A stretch of 64,000 nucleotides of DNA from Bryoerythrophyllum caledonicum (GCA_963971425.1 OZ020514.1:26710602-26774601); one strand, 5' to 3'. Positions 1 through 13,289 are shown, counted from the stretch's first letter. Translations and numbers: made by a program. The notes: generated from the letters alone by a model not told the origin.

Positions 1-1635
1 TAAGAATGCCCTAGCAATGTACCTGCAAAGTTAGGCATAGAACTTTTCTTTTAAAAAATGTATAAACACTCACACAAATGTGGTTTTTGAAAAACCTTCA
101 ACGCAAGCTTGTTTTCTTTTTACTAAATAATAAAAACCTTCCTAGGGAGCCCAAATCCGAAGTCGGAATTCAAAAATAATGATTATTTTGGGAGATATTA
201 ACTCACAGCTAATAGATTCTGCCCAACTTATAGTTTCATCCACTCCAGATGAAAAAATAGTCCATGGATGAAAAAATAGTTCGACAATGGAAGAAAAGTC
301 TATGGATGAAAAATCAGTAAGTGGATGAAAAAAAAATCTGAAGATGTTGTGTACCATCCTTGAATAAAAAAACACTCCATGTTTGATAAAACAAAAAATT
401 ATTGGCAGATGACAAACCGTCCGCAAATGGTGGATGGAAGTTCTTTGGATGCTAAACCAAAAATGCGTAGTATGTCAAGCATTACAATGGCATTTTTGGG
501 AACCACATGTGTATGGTAATAACCATGAGGGGATTGTAATATTTTTTGGGTTATTGTTGAAGGTTCCAACGTACATAAGGATGAAGTAGCAAGATTTGGT
601 TGAGGACACTACTACTTGCTTTTTATTTCCTAGATTGCTTTATTATGTCTTTTGACTATTAAAGAGTGTATATGGCGTTGTTGACAATTAAGTAAAACAT
701 GTATCCATGTTAATGATCCTATGGTGCTACAAATGGGACATATTATAGTTGGATATCTTTCTACTCCCAAATTAAAAAAATTGGTCTACGAGCATTTGCC
801 ATATATTAGCATAATCTATGGAATCTAAAAAGGTGTACTTGTGAGTCCATATTTGCATAATTATTGCAAGAAAACTTTAATACTTCATTATTTAGGTAGC
901 TTGCCAATTTTTTGATATGATGGATAATTTAAGATATAATTTTGAAGTTGTGTCTGTAGTCATAATTTTTATGATATTTATATAGGAATTTTATGAAACC
1001 TTTGTCCAAGGTTTCCTAGTAGAAGGCTTGTATGAACACAATAGGATCATATTGGAAATGTATAGGGATCACATATCGAAAAGAGTTCATGTCTCACTTC
1101 AAAGGTTAATATCTTTCAATCCGTGAGGTCAAACTATGCAAAATATGAACTTCTATCAAACTACTCACAACTTGGTCTTATACAACTTTAGTGCAAGATC
1201 CTACGGTTAACTTCTTTGAAAGAAATATGTATCATTTTCTGTTGAATGCATTGAAAATGGTAGTTTTGGAGTGTTTTTGATGGAAAATTGCATTGGGCAT
1301 TTAGTGGCTAACCATGATATCCCCAACAATATATCTAAAACAACATGCTTTTCAAATTTCACGGAAGTTGATGGTACAAAGGGAGATATTATATAGTTTG
1401 AAGCAAAAGATATGTCTTTTTTTTAAAATTCTAATTTTCTCTTCCATAGATTTAGTGGATCATCTTTCTTTGAATTCTTAAGATGTCAATTGTGTGCATG
1501 AATTTAAGATCAAATTTTGAGCAGCAATTTGACATAGAATGTTAGTTCATTCTTGCAAGAAAAATCAAAGAAAAATTGAAGGATACAAAATATTCAAAAA
1601 CATTGTGGAAAGGATAGGGATTCAAATACTATCAC

Positions 1636-1668
<33 letters not shown>

Positions 1669-2236
1669 TTTTATTTTTATTTTTTTTAAAAAAGATTTTA
1701 AATTTTTTTTTGGTGAATCTAATTTGTCATAAAATGATAATCCCAATAGTTAATAGAAGTTCATATTTTGCATAGTAAAATAAAACCCACTCATCTGTGA
1801 TTTTGTGAAAATTATCAGTGGTTTTCTTTACCCTACCAAGAAACATGTAAAAACTTTTGACTTTGCTTGGAATTAGATCTTTCATTGAAGACATGAAGTA
1901 TGTATTGATATTTTCAAGTAAATTAGTACAATCTACTATGACAAAGACTCCTAAAATCAATAGAATTTATGATTATAATTATGAAATACGTCATATTGAT
2001 GAGCTCAAATACCGGAATCATCACACAGGCAAACCCATATAAAAAGGAATATAATCAAATAAAAGAAATGTATGTCCTTGCACAAGTATATGAAAAAGAT
2101 TTTTTTTATTTATTGAGTCAAGATTTCAAATAAATCATTGAAATCTAGGTCTACAACTGTAGTCATTTTGAAACATGCATGCTACTCTATACAATCTACT
2201 AATGCCGGAAGTAATCAAAAGTTGCCCATGGTATTA
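1..2236. other. AT-rich non-coding stretch
   Basis: No frame here looks like a real protein; the short open frames are AT-driven. A TA microsatellite lies at about 1635-1669, followed by a T-rich tract. I see nothing else that can be supported. Confidence 0.6.
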
Positions 2237-3708
2237 CTAATACGTGGTCCGAAATTGCTCATGTGGCGTAGACCAATTGTATGTGTCGCAAAAGCGTGTG
2301 ATGATATGAAAAAGCCGGCCAACGCCCTCTCTGCCTTCGTTGCACACTCTGTCCATGTACAAGTGAAATGTATTCGCAAATTCCCCATTTGAGAATACTA
2401 CGGAAGTTTGAGAGTGCCGTTGTAACCTCTCGTAGTCCTTGGATATGGTCTTGCCGTTGATTCGTTGCGCTATCCGGGGCGTGGCATACTCCTCCGAAGC
2501 CGTTGATAATTTGGAAATGATTTGAACATCCGCATCTTGTTTGTGCAAGTACACATCTCTAGGACTCATCCACCAACCCCTCCGCATAGTCACGGCCATT
2601 TGTTTAGCATTGGTGAACGTATAGAGTGGTTGCATTGGTTCAGTTGCCTACGTTGTCATGCCCCAATCGCATACTCCAATGTACACCTACGATTCATTGA
2701 GTGGGAAATGGAGGAGGATATTGTTCGGAGATAAGTCATTGTGAAGATTGTTGCTCGTATGTACTTCATTGATTATGCGCAACAATGCCCACGTGAGCTC
2801 AGTTCGTTTTCTTCGAAAACGAACTAGGTGATGAGCTTGAATAACCTCATCGTCCAGGACATTCCCGTAGTGAAGATGTATGAACACATCATCACCGTAT
2901 TCGTGATCACGGTTCAACATCTCTCGCAAAGTCCCTCCATTCCACCAATAGGCATAGCCTTCGTATTTATCGGCATGAATGGCTACAAATCGAATAGCAC
3001 CCGGATGTGGAATCCTCACTGCCATTGACTCATTTTGGTGCTCCACTTTTGCCAAGTTTGGCCTCTCTTGCCATTGATTGGACAATTTAGTGGCAAACTC
3101 CCAAAATGCTTCAATGCCAGGTGCTCCTTCAATACGAACTCTGCAAATGGTGGCATATCCACCTCTCTGTGAGACAGTGTCAATGTTATTGACCCTCGCC
3201 GTCGGTAGAATGGCAATCAAATGGGCCATTCGTACGTGGTCGTCATCTCTTCCTTCTTCCGAGTTCCACCACCCCACGACGATTCCTATTTTTTGCAAAT
3301 GGCCGCATCTTAGCAACAAACAAATCAACTTTTAACAACACGTCGTTGAAAGCTTCATCATCTACGCGATGTTGTCTTCCAAATTTTGCAAACAAGTTCT
3401 GGCATTCCATAGTGCATCCTGCACTCCAAAATCTTCAAATCATCCTTCTTCTCGGTCTGCGCATACCATTGTGGAGCATGAAGAAGATCCATCATTAGTT
3501 GTGTCATATCCATCTTGAACTTATCGGGGCCCTCATCACTATATCGGATATACTTGCTCTCCAAAGCCCGAAGAGTATTATCCTCATAGAATTTTACAAT
3601 AAATTCAATGAGAAAATTCTTGCAACTCTCCTATGGAATGTCATGAACGGCATGCAACTTTGGAGTAGCACCCTTTGTGACCTTCTGCTTCTTCTTGTCC
3701 TTTGTCAT
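2237..3708 (-). pseudogene. Kinase-fold protein, broken copy
   Basis: The start is taken at the ATG reading MTKDKKKQK at 3708. The frame passes a TAG, then two frameshifts near 3430 and 3290, then a long stretch to 2687 and, after two more in-frame TAGs, on to 2237. The signature is a protein-kinase catalytic loop, HNDLSPNNILL at 2711-2743, followed 14 codons later by DWG at 2660-2668 where kinases have DFG. Upstream, a GGTLREML segment resembles the hinge and helix D. These motifs imply a kinase-like fold that once bound ATP; the substrate is unknown. The N-terminal 150 residues match nothing I recognise. All three in-frame stops are TAG. A GC-rich leader lies 400-650 bp upstream, as it does for the RING and hAT genes near the right end. 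It is probably a transposon-borne or multicopy gene. Confidence 0.65.
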
Positions 3709-4124
3709 CTTGATAGAATCACTGGAAGTTCTTAAAAGAACAAGTTCAAAATTGTTGATAAACTTGCTAGAAGTTTTTAGAAAAACTTCTTCAAGTTAGG
3801 TCAAGATATTCCTCAAAGTTTTAAAAAAAATTGCGTAAAGAATGGTTGAAACTCCTCAAATTCAAAATTTATGTTTCATTCATTTATGAAATTTGAGAAT
3901 TTTTTACAAGTAATTAATATGGTGAGCCAAAGTTTTCTCATAAGTTTTTTTAAAAACTTCTGAAAATTTGAAAAACTTCACCCCCAAATAACATCACTTC
4001 TTTTCTCTCAAAGTTGAGGAGCCAATGGATGGATTTTGTCTAGCCAAGGACACTCCGCATCCACTCTTAAATAGAGAGGAAAGAAAAAAAGTGAGAAGAA
4101 AGGGAGGACGGACGGCCTTTTATA
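3709..4124. other. Non-coding 5' flank of the kinase-like gene
   Basis: AT-rich sequence with repeated AAAACTTCT-like words, lying immediately upstream of the minus-strand kinase-like gene. No gene is visible. It may hold that gene's promoter or 5' UTR. Confidence 0.4.
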
Positions 4125-4510
4125 GGTTGGCGGATAGCCATGTGGCCGACTGCCACCACGGTTGTTCTCCAATTGGCCGTCCGATCGGACAGTCAATCGA
4201 ACAGCGGGCGGACCATCCTTGCGATTGGGCGGCCGTTGCGGGCCTGCATGATCAGATCGCTGCCGTCGGATCGGTCCGCCGGCCGTCTGATGGCCCGGAC
4301 AGTAGCGACCGATCGGACGGCCAATCGGTATTTGATAGCTCCAATGCGGCCGTGTGTTGCTTCAGCGAATCCAACTGTTCAGAAAACTTACCAGAGCCTT
4401 GTGTAAATGGTTTTTACCCCTTGGACGATGCGTCCGACAAGACGTCCGGAGGTCCTCGTCTGGACGACGTCTCACGACGCTTCGAGACCTCCAAGGACGT
4501 CGGATTGGTA
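4125..4510. repeat. GC-rich GGCCGTCCG-word leader, copy 1
   Basis: Strongly GC-rich patch in AT-rich surroundings, packed with GGCCGTCCG, CGATCGG and CCGATCGGACGG words on both strands. It ends with several GACGTCC-type words at 4430-4510. The open frames in it are composition artefacts. Equivalent patches occur at 52.55, 58.83 and 62.64 kb, each upstream of a transposon-type gene. Confidence 0.6.
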
Positions 4511-4523
4511 ACCCTGATCTACA

Positions 4524-4790
4524 TAGACATTTGCACAAGGGACCACCGACTTTACTCCTTCCCGTAAGAGAATGAAGTCTTACCTTCAGCATCCCAGTAG
4601 ACATTTGCACAAAAGGGTGAGTTGGATCTCATTCCTTCGCTCAAGGCGATCCGAGCTGTTAGAGTAATTTCTAGTTATAACTGCATAGACATTTGCACAA
4701 GGGATCAAACCAGGTCCTACTTAGTTCATAACACAAAGACTTCAGTTCAATCATCCCCAATAGACATTTGTACAAAGGAAAGGATTGAAA
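4524..4790 (+). repeat. Four-unit tandem repeat, TAGACATTTGCACAAGGG
   Basis: The word TAGACATTTGCACAAGGG recurs at 4524, 4598, 4686 and 4761, spaced 74, 88 and 75 bp. The last copy has T for C at one site. Sequence between the words is only weakly conserved, so this is an old or constrained repeat. Confidence 0.7.
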
Positions 4791-5814
4791 CTAGACTTGA
4801 TGCTAAGGTAATGTAGTGCTTCTATGAATCAACCATCTGACCAAAGGTTAGTCCATCTGAAATCCGAACTATGCCTTCACAACCGGCTACATATTGCCAC
4901 CGACAAGTCACACAAGGCATACCCTGACTCCTTCTTCATCCATCACTCCCCCCTCGTCATTCGTTAATCATTTACTGTGTCACCTGTTATTCCCATCCTA
5001 CCTTGACTAGTTCTATGTGATGGCCCAAGGAAACAACAACAAACGTTTAATTTTAGATTTCACGCCTCCCTAATTGTCTCGTTGTCTCACTTGTTATTCC
5101 CACCTTATTTAACCACTCTAAATGACGGAGCAAGGAAACAACAATGAGAAGGTTAGAACAAACTGAGGAGCGGACTACTTGAAACGACACTCACAGTCAT
5201 GTATAGAATCCGAGCTCTCTAAACATGGAAGGCTCTGAGAGCATAGGTTTAGAATTAAACGAAAAGTAAGTACACACATCAAGGAGTGAAGAGAGGTGCC
5301 AAGAGACTCCTCACTTATACTGCCAAGAACAGACTCAAACGTCAAAAGCAAACGATGCCTTGAAAGTAAAAACGGCGGCATTAACTACCCTTGACGGCAG
5401 ACGCCACCGTCCCACCTACTCAACGTACTAAGTCAAAAGGCATCTAAACTCAAATCTCAAGGCAAACCAAGTCAAATCCATGTTCAAACCAGGGCCTAGT
5501 CTGCGAATGAACAGTGACCTACAAAACAAGATTCCAAGCCTACTTCCGAACCAATTCCTCAAGTCTTCACTTCTCGTCTCTCCTCTTCCGCTTTTTAGCG
5601 CTTCGGCTTGACATTGGGTTGGACGCAACCTTCACAAGGGTCAGAAGTAGTAATAACAAACATGCAGATAATGAGGATGTTGGTCGGGTCATGGATGATC
5701 ATAGCAAGGTCTCCTCTGGCTCAGACCTCGCTGGTCTTTGTTGCTCAGAACTTGCCCAGCTCGCTCGGTCATCTCATCTCGCACCTCCGCTCAGATGACT
5801 CGGTCCTCTCTCTA
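4791..5814. other. Non-coding stretch
   Basis: No convincing gene. Composition is near-average and the short open frames lack recognisable protein character. Confidence 0.4.
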
Positions 5815-6190
5815 CCGTCGTGCTCTCAGGTCTCCACCTCGGGTTTCTATCTCGGCTTTTTGTCTCGGATTTCTGTCTCGCGTTTTCGTCTTGGGTTTCC
5901 GTCTCGCATCTTGGGTTTCCGTCTCGGGTTTGTGTCTCGGGTTTTCGTATCGGGTTTTTGTCACGGGTTTCCGTCTCGCATCTCGGGTCTTATCTCGGAT
6001 TTCCGTCTCGCGTCTTGGATTTCCATCTCGCGTCTTGGATTTCCATCTCGCGTCTTGGATTTCCATCTCGCGTCTTGGATTTCCATCTCGCGTCTTCGTC
6101 TCTGGTTTCTGTCTCGAATTTCAGTCTCAGGTTTCCGTCTCGAGTTTCCGTCTCACGTCTCGGGTTTCTGTCTCGATTGCGTCGCTCCCT
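5815..6190 (+). repeat. Minisatellite, GTCTCGGGTTTC-type units
   Basis: Tandem array of about 10-20 bp units related to GTCTCGGGTTTCC. The most homogeneous part, at about 6003-6090, repeats TCTCGCGTCTTGGATTTCCA in 20-bp steps. Long open frames on both strands (VSVSRLGFPSR-like translations) are by-products of the repeat. Confidence 0.9.
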
Positions 6191-7234
6191 AGTTTCTACC
6201 TCAGCTGCTTTAAGAAGCGATGCACGGGATGGTGGAGTTTTCCTCACGATTTCCCTCCGAATTTTGAGACGGCCCCCCCTCCTCCGTTGACTTCTGGCTC
6301 GCAAGTTCCTTCTTCGGACTTTACTTGTGCTCCATCCTTAGAGGTGCTCGCCTGCTTCCTGGTTCGTTGGCTTGTACCCTTGGGCTCGGCCCTTGAACTC
6401 GAGTCCTCAGGCTTCGGTCCTTGAGGTTGGGCTCGGGTCGGTACAGGCTGGGTTAAGGTGCGGGCTCGGGTCTGTATTTATCCTCCTTAACATTTTGTAA
6501 GCACTCTCTATTTTCCTTCTACTGATACTAACTAAGGATTAACACTTAGATTTGCCCTAACCTTCCTACCTAACTATTTTCAGTATTTTAACCTCTCCTA
6601 TCTAACTAACTAATTTTTTTTAAATTCGTGGTACGACAATATGGTTGTAGTTGGAACCCGGATTTGCATGAACGATTTACCGAGACTATTTTCCGATAGA
6701 TTGTAAAGGCCGGTAATTTACTAGCTGCAACCTTTTAACTCTTTCAAAGTGTAGAGTTAGATTGTGGATATTGTAGCCTCTAGACTGTAACGACGGAGGG
6801 CAGTGACTTTCCGAGCACGATAAAAACTTACCGATTTAACTACTCTGACGTTTAATAGAGTTTAAACTAACACTTGTGGATACTTGTTATTAGTCACTAA
6901 GGTACCGGGGAAGCCATCCTCCGGGATGTGCTGAGGTATTAAGTATGAAGTGTTGTTAAGATTTAAAAAGTTTGACGCACGATAAAAATCCCTACATATG
7001 ATTTGGTTAGGTGGTCTTGCTTAATGTTAATTTCGGTTAACTTTGAGAATTACAAACCACTAGACTACCACAGAAGCTATGCCAAATTTCTCTCAAAAAA
7101 ACCTTGTCTCTTATTTTTAATGCTACAGTTAATCGCATATTGCAAATTAGATATTTTAGTTAAGAAGTGAAAATTTAGGAGTACTAATATCTATTTCTAG
7201 CTTTCTAGTAATAGTAGGCATGCTTAAATTGGAT
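6191..7234. other. Non-coding stretch
   Basis: No gene seen. A weakly GC-rich tail of the minisatellite runs to about 6480, followed by AT-rich sequence without clear repeats. Confidence 0.4.
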
Positions 7235-7565
7235 CAAAGACGACGAAGTTGTGGTGTTTTTAGTGTCAAGGGAGTTCTGCTGCCAGCAGATCTAGAGCAT
7301 CATCTTTCGCGGGCTACTGCAGATGAACTACAACAATTTTGGAGCTAAGCCTTGTTGGGCACACGGATTTGCAAGCCAAATTTTGAGTTATATTAAACAC
7401 GCTCGAATCTAAGCAGAGACGAAGAAGTTGTGGCCTATCATGTGTCGGGGGGTCCTACTGTCGGCAAATGAAGAACATCAACTTTGGCCGGCTACTGCAG
7501 GTAAACCACGACAAATTTAAAGCTGAGCTTTAAAACACACGTAGACCTGCTAGTCAACTTTCTAG
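7235..7565 (+). repeat. Diverged direct repeat, about 165 bp x2
   Basis: Two successive blocks, about 7235-7395 and 7410-7565, share the word order GACGAAG-AAGTTGTGG, GTGTC-GGGG, GGCTACTGCAG and AAA-TT-AAGCTGAGC. Similarity is moderate by eye. No protein is encoded. Confidence 0.55.
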
Positions 7566-8469
7566 TATTACCAAGAATGCTTAAATCAAAACAAAGTAGC
7601 AGATTTCATAACAAATTTAGTAATAGGGGGTCTGCTACCATGAACGAAGCACACTTCCCTTACTTTTTACTTCTATTCAATGTTCATTGTGTACTTTTGA
7701 CTTTAATACTTTTATCCTTGACTTTTATTTATAATTTCTATTTTTTACTTCTACATCTATTTTTTACTATTACCTTACCTTATATATGTAAAGTCTCAGA
7801 ACTTATCTTCATCCTATGAATTCATCTGTTGGGGTTGGTTCATCCATTAGAGTTAGGGTTCATTTGTTTGGGTTAGATTCATCCACTAAGCTTATGTCAG
7901 ATGAAATTAGTTAAGGAGGATTTAGGTTCACACTTGGCCGTATCCATTTTATCGTGGATAATACAAATAATATTCACATTGTTGCGTTTAGACTCCTCTC
8001 TCTAGGAATAGTACAAACAATGACATGAACCTTTGTGGTTTCAGTGCACATTTTGTTGTTTTACAAACAACACATACTTGGCAGAGCCCTTCACGGATTT
8101 GCCAATGAATTGATATAAAGTGTCATAGGCAGTGCGCTTGGCAAATGTACTCCCCACCAATTTTATTGCAACATTGTTGTAGAATTTTGTTTTATTCTAC
8201 TTATTGCAGTATGCAAAACCTTCGGCAACTCGTACTCAAGATTTGTCAATGAAAAAAAGTCCATAAATAGTATTCATAATAGAATGCCCATATTGTGAGT
8301 TGTAGACTAGAGGATCCTTTGGTCACAGACCACAACCATGGGCACGGTCTTAAATTCCAAGTACACCTTATTCTCTACTTCTAGTCAAAGCCACCCGGCT
8401 TACATCGTTCATGCCAATACACGCGAGGAACAACAAATGTGTTATACTCTAGATTCACTTAATTAAAAA
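7566..8469. other. Non-coding flank of the left DUF7869-type relic
   Basis: AT-rich; no gene seen. A 20-bp imperfect palindrome with GGATCC core lies at 8305-8324, just beyond where recognisable DUF7869-type coding sequence ends. Confidence 0.4.
8305..8324. repeat. 20-bp palindrome, GGATCC type
   Basis: The left half GACTAGAGGA pairs with the right half TCCTTTGGTC, with two mismatches. It belongs to the same family as the perfect copy at 15279. Confidence 0.7.
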
Positions 8470-9720
8470 AATGGTCATTGGGGATGTTTAGTGAAGAGTA
8501 TTATCTCCGTGGCATTAGATTGGATCCTCTTCCACCTGTAACTTGATGGAAGAAATTTGAGTGTGTCCATGCGTCGGATATGTGTCCCTATTTCCCTGGA
8601 ACAGTCATTCGCATTTGATGAGGCATGTTATCCGCGTTCTCATTGATAATTGCAGCAATGTTACCCATGCTTGCACGGTTTCGAGACGGGGACGTTTGAC
8701 GCCTTTGTTCCTATGCATTGATCACAACATGCCCGCCTTGTATATGTTGACATAGGTGTGAGAAGTTGACTTGGATATGCCATAAATTTTATTCCACGTT
8801 GTAGTGCAAACATCCATGCCAAGCAAAGTGACATACTCCTTTTATAATAACTTCTTAGGTTACGCACTTGCTCTCCGACAACAATTCCATATTTCCGCCC
8901 ATTGTCAAACTCCCTCAAATAATACCGCTTTCGGACAGAGAAGGTATCATTGCGACAAAAAATTGGAGTGCATTTGTCAAGGCAATACAATTGAGAACTA
9001 ACAACTCGAATCTCCAAAGCACTAGTTTTTATAGCATACAAATCACGCTTCTCTTCAATTTTCTATTTACAACGAATAAATTGGTATGGTGCTTTTGGTT
9101 GATCACTAAGGTGCCCGTTTGGGTCAACCATTTGAGGAATACAAAAAAATGCTCAAACGTCTCACTTAGACCACATCCAACTTCAAATGCGCATTCCGAT
9201 ATTGGCCATCTTTGATGACTTATAATGTCATTACAATCACCAATGAAAACATCAAACATTGTTACTTCAATGTTCTTCTCTTTTTATGTGTTGTTTTAGA
9301 ATGGCTTCCAAGGCAGGGAGTAGTTGATACGTCTAAAGGCCGTCAAATCCCCATCACTATTATTGTGCTTAACCACATGCCCCATCCAGTCCGCTTGTGG
9401 AACGTAAGGAATGGCATTTGGAATTTTTGATAAAATCTGACGTCTTGAAAGGATAGGAGGACTCTTTAGATAAGGACTACCTACTCGGCATCCCAGGGAA
9501 CTATCTTATCAATTGAATCAAAGAAGATAAAGACGCCCTCCAGCAACGGCTGTACAAGAATATTCCTTGCCTCATGTCAAATTTGAGTAGGTCTAGGCTG
9601 AGCCATATCGCCCATGGTGAGAGCGATGTCAACAGCAAGCCAATTCCCCGTTGGAGTAGATTGAATGGTGGTGACTTGTGCAACAATGCCGTGCGCAGAG
9701 TAGTTAAGTTGAACTTCCAT
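8470..9720 (-). pseudogene. DUF7869-type transposon protein, truncated copy A
   Basis: This is the diverged partner of the longer copy at 32.3-36.1 kb. Matching blocks in order: MEVQLNYSAHG-IVAQV near 9720; VFIGDCNDIISHQRWPI near 9250 (copy B: VFVGDTETIMSHELWPI); a Cys-containing module with CLDKCT and RKYGIVVG at 8890-9000; and, after a frameshift, YVTLLGMDVC and YGISKST. Then RNKGVKRPRL and NMPHQMR follow at 8630-8700, ending in RMDTLKFL near 8560. The later DUF7869-like domain is missing. Several frameshifts and stops break it. In this family the N-terminal Cys-rich part and the following KRPR block are probably DNA-binding; that is inference. The family assignment rests on copy B. Confidence 0.65.
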
Positions 9721-10660
9721 ACTTGGGAAAAATTCGGCTCAACAATCACTAGTCCAAGCGTCAGCGCCACGACATGATGGCTTACAAATATCATTGTGCG
9801 TTCTAAACAAAGAGGACATTGGAGGATCGCAGGATCCCAAGGTCCGATCCAAGAACCTGGACCTATGATAAAATCTTCACTTCTTAAAAGCATCGGAGAA
9901 TCCTCTGGTCTCTGCCAAAAAAGTCGCTGAATGATGGAAATTCCCGATGCTCAACTTCTTTTGAGGTTATCATTGGTACACAGCAGAACTGTACGGACAA
10001 GTTGTATGTAGTAGACCTACCGAACAGAGAGAAATGGATACGCAAATGATATAAATTGAAATACACAATCAATTTTCAAAGCTTTTGAATCAATATAGAT
10101 GTTGGTGGGTGAATGTGGAAGTTTGTGAATCAATACTGCAAGGACTAAGATGAATAAAGTTGCGAGGTTTATAGATAGTAAGCAATTGGGTACGGAAGAG
10201 TTTGGCTTACTTGTTACGGATGTATCAAGTCGACAAACCAATGCAATCTATGGAGGAATAACTCTTTGAAACGAAGTGATCTGCAACATTGCGCCTTAAA
10301 CAAAATCAAACTCCATTGAACGATGCAAGGATATCGACAAGATCTAAACAACCATTCAATAAAAATGCCTAGCTATTGACAACACTGTTACAAAATCAAA
10401 TCACATATTGATTATGCCCGGCAACGAAATCAACTTGCGATAAATGGTCAAGCACTAAGTGCAATGCAATGAAATCCATGTGCTAGAAACGCTCTGCAGT
10501 ATTCACGTGGCTATGCAATAAATGCCCTGTTTTGTGCTGATCATCCTGCACTACTCTAAACAATCCGCATCAATATGAATATTAGTACGTATTAGTAAAA
10601 TATGGCATTTAGTTGGTATCTTGAAAACGAGAAAGTAAAATAATCATAAGTACCGCAGTT
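9721..10660. other. Non-coding 5' flank of copy A
   Basis: Probable upstream region of the minus-strand DUF7869-type relic. Open frames here are not conserved with copy B. No other gene seen. Confidence 0.35.
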
Positions 10661-11005
10661 CATGATTTAGGGTTCAATGTAGGATTTAAAATAGATGATT
10701 TTCTAAATTTGGGGTTTCAACTTTCAAGGTATACCAATTTCAAAGTTCAAGGTTTAGGATATATCATTTCAGGGCTTAGGGCATTTCGTTTCAAGGTTTA
10801 GAGCATTTCATTTCAAGGTTCAGGGTTTAGGATATATCATTTTAGGGTTCAAGGTTGCAGATCCTTTGGGTTCACGATTCTAGCTATCAATTTTAGGGTT
10901 CAAGGTTGAGTGTAGGATCTAGGGTACATCAATTTAAGGATTCACGGTCTAGAATTTAGGATTTAGGATTTAGGATTTGGGATGTAGAATATTTGTTTTA
11001 GATTT
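10661..11005 (+). repeat. Degenerate AGGGTTCAAGGTTTAGG array
   Basis: Irregular repetition of AGGGTTCAAGG, GTTTAGGATATATCATTT and GGATTTAGGATTTAGG words. Some resemble the TTTAGGG plant telomere unit, but spacing and sequence are too irregular for a telomere tract. Confidence 0.6.
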
Positions 11006-13289
11006 CTAAGGTATAAAGGTCTAGAATGCAAGGATTATACATAAAAATTGAAGTTCAAAATTATATGCAAGCATTCTAGTAATCTCGATTATGGTTCAAG
11101 GAATAAATTACCATGTTCACAAGGATGTTACTTGGGTAGGTTAAAAACATTGTTCTTGATATTTGAAAGTTATGTGGATGGCAAGAACTCTGGTTGGTGA
11201 GATATATATCTTCATTTTAAGGTGAATTAAAGGATTTGTTGATGTCAATTACAATTGAATACGCATGAATATATATACCTAGGATTTCATAACAAAAGAT
11301 ATATTTAAATTTTTTTATTCAACACTATACAAGAAATACAAATGATAATACTATTCATTTAGTTTATGATCATTGATTTCATAACAAAAGATATATTTGA
11401 AAAGATATCAATAATATATTGGTGATGTCAATTTAAATGCACAATCATTTGTATATTCCATACAAGTTTATAACCACCTAAAATAATTGATAATATTATT
11501 ATTGCATTTTGATTAATTAGTATAAGTAACTTCTGAGAAAAAATAATAAAAATTAGCTAGCAAGAATCATAGCAAAATCTATGCATAATACTTATAGGTA
11601 ATGTGCAAGTGAGAATTTAATGCTTGGTATAGAGATATACTTTCATTTTAATTTGATAAAATGAGGTCAATTAAAGAGTTTGTAGATGTTGTAAATTAAT
11701 GTTGAATGTTAATAACGTGCATACCTAAAAATTTTCAACAAAATGAATATCATTTGAAACTCTTACTTAAATGATAATATTGTTATTGCATTTTGATTAA
11801 ATAAAATAAATGAATTCATATTATTACACAATGAACAATTTACTTTCTACCACTTAAAAGGAAAAATATCTTAAATTATTAATAGCCTTCATTAATTAAT
11901 TACATATTGGGATATGAGATATATTATTGCTGTACATTTTTATATTTTTATATTGCCCAAAAGATAATATGATATTCATTGAGGAAAAATATAAATATTA
12001 ACCCAGTTTTCCTAAAAAGTCTTTTTATTAAAAGAAACATCACCCTAAATCTTTCATATAGATTGTCAAATTTTTTAGTATGGTCTTTGATTCATCGACC
12101 ACCAAATTAAATATTAATTCATTGCAGTGGTAATCTAGTAGTGATTATTAAACAAGAATTATGACTTTAAGGGGCTCAACATAAATGATGTTTTCCTAAC
12201 CTAATATTCTAAACCCTAAACCCTACACTTATAATTTTTTACTAAAAAGATAAATTTTTCTTTGAAAAGGAATAATAAAGTGTAAATTGAAAGTAGTACT
12301 GTACAATCATTATTTAGAATTAGGCTTTAGAAAGGAAATTCTCCTTGGAAAAGAAATTTCTAATAGATGAGAAAGTGCATCATTTGATCTCCAACCCAAT
12401 ATGCAAACAACATCATGAGAGAGTAATATGTCTAATTAGCCATCACATAGGACGGCTAATAAGTCCCAATCATGAGCATTCTAGGCCGAACTCCACATGC
12501 GATCGCCCATCCCTCTCCCTTTGCCATTGCCATTCTTCTCCTCGCCATTTCATCTTCTTGCTTCAACCATTTCAAAGTCATGATCGTCGTTATTTCTGTG
12601 GCACTCAGTGTTTTTGAGTGTGTTGTTTTTAGACTTGCTTTGTGTTGGATTGCGTTGTATTGCAAGGAGCTATTAGCAGCTTTAAGGAGCGCTAAAGGGC
12701 TCTCAGGAGCTTTGACGGCCTATGACGAGGTGTGAGGAGCGGTGAGGAGCTATGAGGAACGTCTTGTGCGAGCCTAGTTTTGATGAGCTAATGTCTGAGA
12801 GTTGCTCTGTGAGGAAATTTTGCACCTATAGGTGAGAGTTGTGCTGCGAGTATTGTGCAATAGTTGTGCTATAAGAGTTGCAAGAAAGCTGAGCTCTCGA
12901 TTTAGGAGCGAAAGGGTGGTAAGAAAATAGTCAAAAAGTTGTTGAAGGGTAAGATTTTGAAGGATCCAAATGCAACTTCGAAGGCCGCGTTGTTACAAAC
13001 GGGCGTGGCGATCCTAAACACACGACATTGAAGATATTTATACAAAAACATGTTACTTGATTTAGAACTTTTGTTTAGCGCGTACATTTTGTATATATCA
13101 GCTGGTGTTTTCGATCCAGATGATTTTAAACTAACGCAATTGATATACCACTATGAAACGCAGATAATTCGTATCATGGCAGGCGCTTCTTAAGGAGCAA
13201 TCATGCAAGTGTTGGAGTACCTCCAAAGGTGCGTTTCATTTTCATATACAGACGGATCCTATGGTCTCTTCTAAGAGAGTGTTAAAATA
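11006..13289. other. AT-rich non-coding stretch
   Basis: No gene seen. At 12209-12226 there are two adjacent TAAACCC units, a telobox-like word. Short AGGAGCT-type repetition lies at about 12660-12760. Confidence 0.5.

Noticed and set aside
5608..6424. Long overlapping frames rich in VSVSRLGFPSR-like repeats
   Set aside because: They are translations of a minisatellite, open in several frames and on both strands.
12209..12226. Telomere repeat tract
   Set aside because: Only two TAAACCC units; too short for an interstitial telomere, at most a telobox word.
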